The notes beneath the pieces were generated by a model. That model saw nothing but the letters and a program-made list of their open reading frames with translations, ran no database searches and had not been told where the DNA came from. Shown piece after piece: positions 1 through 5,259 of a stretch of DNA of 5,980 bases. The position numbers were made by a program, and so were the translations under genes. Source of the stretch: Acidobacteriota bacterium (GTDB lineage: Bacteria; Acidobacteriota; Terriglobia; Acidiferrales; UBA7541); assembly GCA_003224515.1 (NCBI GenBank), contig QHZC01000725.1, positions 1-5,980 on the forward strand, read 5' to 3'. How positions within the stretch are numbered: the first letter of the stretch is position 1; every line of letters begins with the position of its first letter.

Positions 1-763
1 TGCCGGCAGTGCAGTGCTCGACAACAGGGAGATCGCCTGCAGCAATTCGCTTTAAGATTTTCGCGTACTGTCCGGCGTACTCGATAGCGTAATCGTACGC
101 GCGCACGGAGTCCTTGGTCCCGGAGTTGATGGTAGCAACCCTGCGTTTCAGGTCGTCGGCAGTGGGCGCGGTAAATAGATTGGAACCGATGGGGACAGCG
201 AAGAATTCCGGGGCGTTTCCGGTCCAATGATCGGGGGCCCTCGCGCGCTCGCCGTCCGAGCGGACGTCGCAAACCAAACGAATCCCCAAACTGCCCAGAT
301 ACTCGGAATCTTTTGCCGTCAAGTTCACGAGGTGGTTCGAACGATACGCCTGGCCCCAGCGGACGTAATGACCGTCGGATGTTCGGTAACCTCCGAGGTC
401 TCGAAAATTCTTTGCGCCTTCCAGGGGTAGCCTGCGAATGGACACCACGCGCGTGGCTCCCGAGGTTGGCTTCAGATGAAAATAGATCCGGCCCGTATGT
501 CCCAAGACCGAAACCTCGGCGGGCGTCTTTCGAATAGTGAGCAAGGGCTTCGGTGAATCGATAAGATCGGGCCGTGAACTGGCAAACACTTCGACCGGTC
601 CCGCAGCAGGAGAGGCCTGGAAATCGATCCTGTAAATGCCAGGGCCAACGAGCTCGCAAGTGGGGTTCTCGATGCCAGTTGCAACCATCGAGCCGAGCTC
701 TGGCGGAACCGGCAAGATGCTTAGGATGAGTAATAGTACTGCGCCAGAAAAACGCAATTTCAT
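1..763 (-). CDS. Exported protein-tyrosine-phosphatase-like enzyme (partial, 3' end beyond left edge)
   Basis: 254 codons are visible and read without a stop from ATG at 763 to the left edge. The N-terminus (M-K-L-R, then a hydrophobic run at residues 8-20) looks like a signal peptide, so export is likely. Residues about 30-112 form a beta-rich Ig/fibronectin-like region seen N-terminal to some bacterial phosphatases of this type. The phosphatase domain begins near residue 115 with EGAKNFRDLGGYRTSDG, then AYRSNHL (139-145) and LGIRLVCDVRSDGER (159-173). These are hallmarks of the Y_phosphatase3 family (Listeria LipA, mycobacterial MptpB). The last residues are HCTAG (250-254), with the next codon starting with A. 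This is the start of the CX5R P-loop, with Cys251 the expected nucleophile; the catalytic Arg lies outside the window. Family members remove phosphate from phosphotyrosine, phosphoserine or phosphoinositides; the substrate here is unknown. AGGAG ends 8 bases before the ATG. It lies 105 bases downstream of the receptor gene on the same strand, so an operon is likely. Confidence 0.9.
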   Translation of the reverse strand, partial: MKLRFSGAVLLLILSILPVPPELGSMVATGIENPTCELVGPGIYRIDFQASPAAGPVEVFASSRPDLIDSPKPLLTIRKTPAEVSVLGHTGRIYFHLKPTSGATRVVSIRRLPLEGAKNFRDLGGYRTSDGHYVRWGQAYRSNHLVNLTAKDSEYLGSLGIRLVCDVRSDGERARAPDHWTGNAPEFFAVPIGSNLFTAPTADDLKRRVATINSGTKDSVRAYDYAIEYAGQYAKILKRIAAGDLPVVEHCTAG

Positions 764-868
764 GCAAGGCTCTCCTGAAATCTAGTCGGGCATTGGCCAA
801 ATCTCACTTTGTAGGCCGACAGCTCAACAATATCCGAGCCCGAAAAGCCCGCGCCGCCAAACGTCCGC
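764..868. other. Intergenic spacer between receptor and phosphatase genes
   Basis: These 105 bases separate two minus-strand genes. I see the AGGAG ribosome binding site at its phosphatase end. I see no strong hairpin followed by a T run on the minus strand, and no convincing promoter. This fits read-through from the receptor gene, although a weak internal promoter cannot be excluded. Confidence 0.5.
772..776 (-). promoter_or_regulatory. Ribosome binding site of the phosphatase gene
   Basis: On the minus strand this reads AGGAG, 8 bases upstream of the ATG at 763. It supports that start, which also gives a complete signal peptide. Confidence 0.7.
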
Positions 869-3709
869 TCATTTTGCAAACGTCGGAGTCCAGCGCAGGC
901 CGAATGAGTACGTCCGGTTGTAGTATTCGCGCTGGATTGGATATTTTTCGCTGCCGAAATAAAATCCGAAAACTTCATTGGTCAAGTTCAGGAACGAGGC
1001 GACGGCCTGGAAATCGCGAGCATGAGGTATGCGATAGCTCACCTGGGCATCCACCTGGGTATGGGGATAGAGGTATTGGTCCCCAAGCGGTCCCTTTGGA
1101 TCGACACCGTCCTGAAACTGGTAGGCGAAAATATTGCCGTCGTTGTGGGTGAGTCCCATCCGTGCTGAAATGGGACCCTTGTCGTAGGTGGTGTCAAAAT
1201 TCCAGTTGTTTGGCGCTTGCCGCAGCAGCGCAGGATGGTCGGTCCGGCCAAAGTTCGCTGGAAAGCTGACGCCGGAGGTCGTATAGCTGTAGTTCGCCGA
1301 CACCCCCAGACCGCTCAACAGACCCGGAAGAAATGTTAGGTGTTGCTGCCACGCCATCTCGATACCGGTGAGGTGAGCGCTGGGCCCGTTGATTGGCTGA
1401 AACACAAGGTCCCCGGCAAACGGCCCGGTCGTGGGATTCGAACCCACGGTGAAGATAGGATCGGTTAGAGCCTTGTAGAACCAGCCGGCCTGGATGATGC
1501 CGACCGTTTTCAAATACTTTTCAAACAAGAGATCGAAGTTGTTGGCGTGTGTAGGCTTGAGGTTCGGATTGCCGGTGTGGACCTTTGTAATCCCACCGGC
1601 GCCGGCCTGATCCACAGTCGCAGAAGGCGGCAGGTCTGAAAAGTTGGGCCTGGCAATACCTCTGCCATAGGCCGCTCGAATGTTCATATTCCCACCCAGC
1701 GAGTACTGGAGTTGCACGCTGGGCAGGACATCGGTGTAAGACTGCTCGCCAGGCGCTGGGGTGTCCGAAAGGAAGGCTCCAGTTGGATCAAAGTTCGCTT
1801 GGGTCCCGACGAATGAAGCTTGGGTCGACTCGAAACGCAGGCCTCCCTGCAGGCGGACGCGGCCCAGCGTGATGCTATTCATCACGTATCCCGCATAAAC
1901 GCGTTCGGAAGTGTCGAAGTTATTCGAGTCCGAGTTGTGGTGTTCCCGGTCAACCTCATGGGAGAACAGTCCGGGATTGCCTTTGAAGAACGCGAGAACC
2001 TTATTCCAATCGGTGGTCGGGCCGTATTTGTAGGCGCCAAAGTAGTAGTTCGGATTCGTGAAAGTTCCGAGGAACTGGCTCATGTCGGCACTGCCGTTAA
2101 AGCTGTAATAGAGTTCATTGTCGCGCTGGGATTTCTGCGCGTCCCTGACTTTGAAGCCCGCCTCGATTACCCCGACCCGCGTGCCAACGGTATATACATG
2201 CGTCAGCGAAATCGCGCCGGTGAAATCGCGCTCCGAAATAGGCCTGTTGTTGAACCAAACTTCGGTAAGAACGTACTTTGTCGGATCAAAGATATTTGTG
2301 CCATCCAGGACCGGGAATTTCGGCGTGTTCGGATTGCTCGTATCGAGCCCAAACTGTATCGGTTGGTCGCCTGGTAGTCCATTGTCCCCGGGTCCATGAA
2401 AACGGGCTCTCGGAAAACCGCCCGTGTAGCGCGCCTGGCCACCGGAGACCTCGTAGGAGAGTAAGTTCGACCCAATCGTATGTTGCGCGCCGGCAGTGAT
2501 ATTGAAAATCTGCTGCCAAGGATTCCGGTAGACGTGGTCGAAGCTCATTGCGCCGTCGGCTGTGGTCGCAGAAGTGAAGGGCCCAAGACCCGGAGAATAG
2601 ATCCAGTCCTGCCCGATGTCCTTGAACTGCGAAAACAAGCCACGGAGGTAGAGAAGCGACGCGGCACCGAGTTTATAGTCGATGCTGGTAGCATAGCCAA
2701 ACCGCGTGCGGTCATACCAGTATTCGCGCATATCTGCGCCGAAGAATACCGGAACCCCACTCTGGAAATCGCCATTCCCCGTGTCCGTGAGTCCAGGTGC
2801 GGGTTCCAGGTCATCGATGCCGCGGGCGTTCCAGTCGTAGCTGCCGCCAAACATTACGCCCAAGCGCTTTTCACTGCCGAAGCGCTTACCAGCGGTCGCG
2901 CCGAACTGGTCGAGGTGCCGGCCTCCCGCAATTGGTGTGTAACCGCCCATGCCAATCACGGTGACGTAAGGCTGATCGGTGGCCTTCTTGGTCACCAGGT
3001 TGACCGACCCGCCGATGGCGTCGCCCTCTTGGTTGGCTGAAAGCGTCTTGTTGATTTCGACGGATTCGATCAGGTCGGCGGGAATGGCGTCCAGCTTCAC
3101 GTTGCGCACCGCTTCCGGAGACGGCACGTGCACGCCGTCAATGGTCACATTGCTCAGGCGAGGCTCGGTGCCGCGAATCTGCACGTACTTGCCCTCGCCC
3201 TCGTCGCGCTCCAGGGACACGCTGGGCAGCCGGCCAACGGCATCGGCGATGTTGGTATTCGGCAAGCTGGTGATGACTTCGGCGGGCAGCACTTGCACAA
3301 TGTTGTCGGCGGTTCGTTCGCGATTGAGCGCCTCGACCTCTCCACGCTCGCGCTCTCCGCGAACGATGATCTGCTCGCTTACCGTCTCGATCTCAAGGAC
3401 GGGGTCTAAGTTTTCCACGCCACCTGAAGCGATCGTCACTTCTCTGGAAAACGGCTTGAATCCCACATAGGAAACGGTAAGTGTGTATTTGCCTGGCATC
3501 ACCTCGGAAATCGTAAACTGGCCCTGGCCGTCCGTCGTCGCGGTGCGTCCGAGCGGCTGAAGCTCCACGCGGGCGCCCACCAGGGAATCGTGATTCACGT
3601 CGGTAGCGTGGCCGGTGATTGTGCCTTTGCGCTCCTGCCCATGGGAAGAAAGTCCGAGCAAGAGAAAAACGCTGAGAAAACAGAAGATGGAACGACATGC
3701 CCTTATCAT
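869..3709 (-). CDS. TonB-dependent outer-membrane receptor with carboxypeptidase-regulatory-like domain
   Basis: This is a complete 946-residue protein. Residues 1-24 form a signal peptide: positively charged start, then a hydrophobic run FLSVFLLLGL. Residues about 29-105 form a carboxypeptidase-D regulatory-like beta domain (TDGQGQFTISEVMPGKYTL at 59-77). A TonB-box-like segment EQIIVRG is at 112-118. The plug domain spans about 135-245, with NIADAVGRLPSVSLERD at 153-169, YVQIRG at 175-180, IDGV at 190-193 and GGSVNLVTK at 233-241. The rest is a 22-strand-type beta barrel rich in aromatic and Gly residues, ending with SFLNLTNEVFGFYFGS and a final strand YSFGLRWTPTF. Layout and motifs match the Xanthomonas/Caulobacter-type receptor family (TIGR01782-like), which imports large or scarce solutes using TonB-ExbBD energy. 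The ligand cannot be read from sequence; the neighbouring exported phosphatase hints at a phosphorylated compound. The protein ends two residues after the usual terminal Phe. A GGGGTG-like ribosome binding site precedes ATG 3709. Confidence 0.95.
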   Translation of the reverse strand: MIRACRSIFCFLSVFLLLGLSSHGQERKGTITGHATDVNHDSLVGARVELQPLGRTATTDGQGQFTISEVMPGKYTLTVSYVGFKPFSREVTIASGGVENLDPVLEIETVSEQIIVRGERERGEVEALNRERTADNIVQVLPAEVITSLPNTNIADAVGRLPSVSLERDEGEGKYVQIRGTEPRLSNVTIDGVHVPSPEAVRNVKLDAIPADLIESVEINKTLSANQEGDAIGGSVNLVTKKATDQPYVTVIGMGGYTPIAGGRHLDQFGATAGKRFGSEKRLGVMFGGSYDWNARGIDDLEPAPGLTDTGNGDFQSGVPVFFGADMREYWYDRTRFGYATSIDYKLGAASLLYLRGLFSQFKDIGQDWIYSPGLGPFTSATTADGAMSFDHVYRNPWQQIFNITAGAQHTIGSNLLSYEVSGGQARYTGGFPRARFHGPGDNGLPGDQPIQFGLDTSNPNTPKFPVLDGTNIFDPTKYVLTEVWFNNRPISERDFTGAISLTHVYTVGTRVGVIEAGFKVRDAQKSQRDNELYYSFNGSADMSQFLGTFTNPNYYFGAYKYGPTTDWNKVLAFFKGNPGLFSHEVDREHHNSDSNNFDTSERVYAGYVMNSITLGRVRLQGGLRFESTQASFVGTQANFDPTGAFLSDTPAPGEQSYTDVLPSVQLQYSLGGNMNIRAAYGRGIARPNFSDLPPSATVDQAGAGGITKVHTGNPNLKPTHANNFDLLFEKYLKTVGIIQAGWFYKALTDPIFTVGSNPTTGPFAGDLVFQPINGPSAHLTGIEMAWQQHLTFLPGLLSGLGVSANYSYTTSGVSFPANFGRTDHPALLRQAPNNWNFDTTYDKGPISARMGLTHNDGNIFAYQFQDGVDPKGPLGDQYLYPHTQVDAQVSYRIPHARDFQAVASFLNLTNEVFGFYFGSEKYPIQREYYNRTYSFGLRWTPTFAK

Positions 3710-4033
3710 CGAAGATCACCCCCCAGTCCGAGATTCTGCCCCGAATGAAACCACAATCGGCGGGAAGAAGCGATACCCGCCCTGTGAATATCCAAATTTC
3801 AGGTGGGACGCACCTGTCCCCTGCACCTGCCCGCCGTCCTTGTCCCCATTACTTAGGCGAAAGAGATTAAAGGACTTAGTACAAAATGTGAGAGATCGTT
3901 GAATTTGGCCTGAATAGCCTTTCACGTGAATTCCTCAGGTAATCCTCTCTGCGAAAGGTGCGTCTGCAACCGATGGAGCTCACCACCAGGATGCCTTTAC
4001 AGAATCCCGCCCATTCATTACTCTGAATCAGCC
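3710..4033. other. Divergent intergenic region upstream of the receptor and the unknown gene
   Basis: These 324 bases separate the receptor start (minus) from the chosen start of the unknown gene (plus), so both promoters should lie here. No hexamer pair with correct spacing stands out on either strand. The part at 3840-3900 is the most AT-rich and is the likeliest promoter area. It contains TTGTCC at 3840 and a six-base direct repeat ACTTAG at 3851 and 3874. A CAGGTG/CACCTG repeat cluster lies at 3800-3829 and is listed separately. I see no credible small gene here; the short reading frames crossing it resemble no known protein. Confidence 0.5.
3800..3829. repeat. CAGGTG/CACCTG inverted and direct repeat cluster
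   Basis: CAGGTG (3800-3805) and CACCTG (3811-3816) form a perfect 6-bp inverted repeat with a 5-base loop. A second CACCTG at 3824-3829 makes a direct repeat spaced 13 bases from the first. An overlapping, mutually exclusive hairpin is GGGAC (3805-3809) with GTCCC (3816-3820). It lies about 91 bases upstream of the receptor start. It may be an operator, part of the receptor's 5' leader, or a decayed REP-like palindrome; the sequence does not decide between these. Confidence 0.4.
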
Positions 4034-4477
4034 ATGTGGAATGTCGAAGAGCGGTTCTCGCCAAAAGCAATCGAGAGTCTCGCGGCGCTGGGGTTTGCCG
4101 TGGGCAGCACGCGAGGCGTGGTGCGCGTGGAAAAATACGGTTGCGGCGCGGAGTTTCGCAAGGGCACCGATGACCTCTACCAGATGACGATTATGCCTAC
4201 CATTATGGTGAAGGGCCAGTTTACGCGGCTGTGGGACGCCGGCTACCAGAAGTTCTTGCTCACTGATGAAGGGCTGAAATTGCCGGCACTCGCGAGGCAT
4301 CTCCAAAACCTGTGCAAGTTCAACGAAGAATTGCGCACCGCTCTGGGTGTTCCGACCTTCTACAATGAAGCGCTTGGTTCTGTCAGCCAGGTCAGCGTTT
4401 ACGACCGGGTCAAGGGCCGCAAAGGCGACATTCCGGACGAAACCGTCGGCGCACACGAGGCCGGCGGCGGCCACTAG
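4034..4477 (+). CDS. Conserved-looking protein of unknown function, 147 residues
   Basis: I do not recognise a named family. The protein is soluble-looking, without signal peptide or membrane segment. It starts MWNVEERFSPKAIESLAALG, followed by a Gly/Val-rich stretch (residues 20-31), a segment with VEKYGCGAEF (32-41, a single Cys), QFTRLWDAGYQKFLL (62-76), a helical region LPALARHLQNLCKFNEELRT (83-102), then VPTFYNEALGSVS and YDRVKGRKGD. The C-terminal tail is Gly/His/Ala-rich. I chose ATG 4034 because the upstream in-frame extension to GTG 3926 (36 residues, rich in Cys, Pro and Ser) does not look like protein. No strong ribosome binding site precedes 4034, so the start is uncertain. The gene converges on the glutaredoxin-like gene, 32 bases between stops. 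The minus-strand frame over the same interval is rejected as a shadow. Confidence 0.72.
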   Translation: MWNVEERFSPKAIESLAALGFAVGSTRGVVRVEKYGCGAEFRKGTDDLYQMTIMPTIMVKGQFTRLWDAGYQKFLLTDEGLKLPALARHLQNLCKFNEELRTALGVPTFYNEALGSVSQVSVYDRVKGRKGDIPDETVGAHEAGGGH

Positions 4478-4498
4478 TATCCTCTGCCACGAAATTTC

Positions 4499-4515
4499 GG
4501 CTGAAGATTTCAGCC
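4499..4515. terminator. Hairpin at the convergent gene junction, possible bidirectional terminator
   Basis: GGCTGAA (4499-4505), loop GAT, TTCAGCC (4509-4515) is a perfect 7-bp inverted repeat. It lies 21 bases after the stop of the unknown gene and spans the stop codon of the glutaredoxin-like gene. A smaller palindrome, CGAAATTTCG (4490-4499), abuts it. Neither strand has a following T run, so it is not a classic intrinsic terminator; it could act as a 3'-end stabiliser or a weak bidirectional terminator. Confidence 0.35.
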
Positions 4516-4800
4516 TGCTCCGGCATCCTGAAGCTGCCGCCGGAACTGCTCCAGATCCACGCGATGCTTCGCCGCTTTCCTCGGGCCGAGGAAGATTACA
4601 GGAATATCACAACCGTAGCGCTCCTTCAGTGCAGGATCGGCATCTATATTGACTTCCCGGAGGGCCGCGCCGAATTCTCGCAAGAGCGGCGCGATGGCAG
4701 ACTTGGCCTCGTCGCAGAGGTGGCATCCGGGACGGGTGTAGAGAGTAACGTCGCGGGGCCCGGAAGCGGCAAGGCGGGCGTCTTCGGGATGAGCGCTCAT
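4510..4800 (-). CDS. Glutaredoxin-like (DUF836-type) thioredoxin-fold protein
   Basis: With the ATG at 4800 the protein has 96 residues, typical for this small family. The segment VTLYTRPGCHLCDEA (18-32) is the first strand and active-site turn, with the redox pair Cys26-His-Leu-Cys29. EVNIDADPALKERYG (49-63) and the cis-proline motif IPVIF (Pro67) follow, then a C-terminal helix DLEQFRRQL. These are the expected glutaredoxin-like features. The likely role is cytoplasmic thiol-disulfide exchange; partner unknown. An extra Cys64 sits close to the cis-Pro. ATG 4821 in the same frame is an alternative start adding seven residues (MQLRNET); an upstream TTG at 4869 is unlikely. Neither ATG has a strong ribosome binding site. 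The gene is divergent from the receiver gene and convergent with the unknown gene. Confidence 0.85.
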   Translation of the reverse strand: MSAHPEDARLAASGPRDVTLYTRPGCHLCDEAKSAIAPLLREFGAALREVNIDADPALKERYGCDIPVIFLGPRKAAKHRVDLEQFRRQLQDAGAG

Positions 4801-4821
4801 CGTTTCGTTGCGAAGTTGCAT

Positions 4822-4907
4822 CTTACCGGGGAGCGGGCGCCGTTGGGAAGAACCGGCGCATAATAACAAGCAGTCGTTGACAAACGGTTAAAAAGAGGCG
4901 GAGCGAA
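4822..4907. promoter_or_regulatory. Divergent promoter region with GC-rich inverted repeat
   Basis: This short region must hold the promoters of the glutaredoxin-like gene (minus) and the receiver operon (plus). CATAAT at 4859-4864 is a plausible plus-strand -10, and the overlapping bases read TATTAT on the minus strand, but no -35 with correct spacing is visible for either. GCGCCG (4837-4842) and CGGCGC (4854-4859) form a 6-bp inverted repeat with an 11-base loop right beside these hexamers and could be an operator. GAGG (4895-4898) and GGAG (4900-4903) form the receiver gene's ribosome binding site. Confidence 0.3.
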
Positions 4908-5258
4908 ATGGCAACAGTCGTGGCGCTTGTGGACGATTTGTTCTTCCAGATGAAGCTGGCGGAAACCGCCAAGCAGCTCGGCGTGGAAGTGAAAGTGGCG
5001 GCCAACGGCGAGGCATTGATGGGACTTATGGCGAGCGAGCCAAGACTCGTCATCGTGGACTTGAACGCGCGGAACCAGCCAATCGGGGCCATTGAAAAGT
5101 TGCGACAGGCGCGCAAGGACGTTCGCGTGGTCGGCTTCCTCTCGCACGTGCAAAAAGAGCTTGCCGCTCAAGCGCAGGCGGCGGGATGCGATGAAGTCCT
5201 GCCGCGCTCGAGCTTCACGCAAAATCTGGCGGCGATACTGAGCTCGGCAAAGGATTGA
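4908..5258 (+). CDS. Stand-alone response-regulator receiver-like protein
   Basis: The 116 residues fit a single CheY-like receiver fold with no output domain. Ungapped comparison with the known receiver pattern gives the acidic pair Asp9-Asp10 (ALVDDLF), the phosphoacceptor Asp51 (LVIVDLNAR), the switch Ser79 (VVGFLSHV), and the position of the conserved Lys occupied by Arg100 (GCDEVLPRSSF). The loop after Asp51 lacks the usual MPxMDG. It may therefore be phosphorylated weakly or act as a phosphorylation-independent adaptor; that is inference. No histidine kinase gene is in the window. A good ribosome binding site (GGAG, 4 bases before ATG) supports the start. The stop is one base before the GTG of the next gene, indicating a coupled operon. 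The 317-residue minus-strand frame over this region is a shadow. Confidence 0.85.
   Translation: MATVVALVDDLFFQMKLAETAKQLGVEVKVAANGEALMGLMASEPRLVIVDLNARNQPIGAIEKLRQARKDVRVVGFLSHVQKELAAQAQAAGCDEVLPRSSFTQNLAAILSSAKD
5249..5254 (+). promoter_or_regulatory. Ribosome binding site for the GTG-started exported protein gene
   Basis: AAAGGA lies inside the last codons of the receiver gene, 5 bases before GTG 5260. It decides this non-ATG start and implies translational coupling of the two genes. Confidence 0.65.
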
Positions 5259-5259
5259 C

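Noticed and set aside
764..868. Terminator between receptor and phosphatase genes
   Set aside because: Only a 5-bp GTCGG/CCGAC pairing with a loop of over 20 bases is present, and no T run follows.
1820..2377. 185-codon plus-strand frame inside the receptor gene
   Set aside because: It is antisense to a clear beta-barrel coding region, a typical shadow in GC-rich DNA. The 186-codon frame at 2480-3040 is rejected for the same reason.
3840..3868. TTGTCC with GAGATT as a plus-strand promoter
   Set aside because: The -10 hexamer matches the consensus at only three of six positions, too weak to annotate.
3926..4033. GTG start at 3926 for the unknown gene
   Set aside because: The 36 extra residues are rich in Cys, Ser and Pro, carry no recognisable signal peptide, and have no ribosome binding site. 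ATG 4034 gives a more natural N-terminus.
4028..4474. 148-codon minus-strand frame opposite the unknown gene
   Set aside because: It has no recognisable motif and no ribosome binding site. The plus-strand product has a more protein-like pattern of helices and aromatic blocks.
4877..4882. Perfect TTGACA as a -35 box for the receiver gene
   Set aside because: A -10 at the correct spacing would fall at about 4900, on the ribosome binding site, where the sequence is GC-rich and shows no TATAAT-like hexamer.
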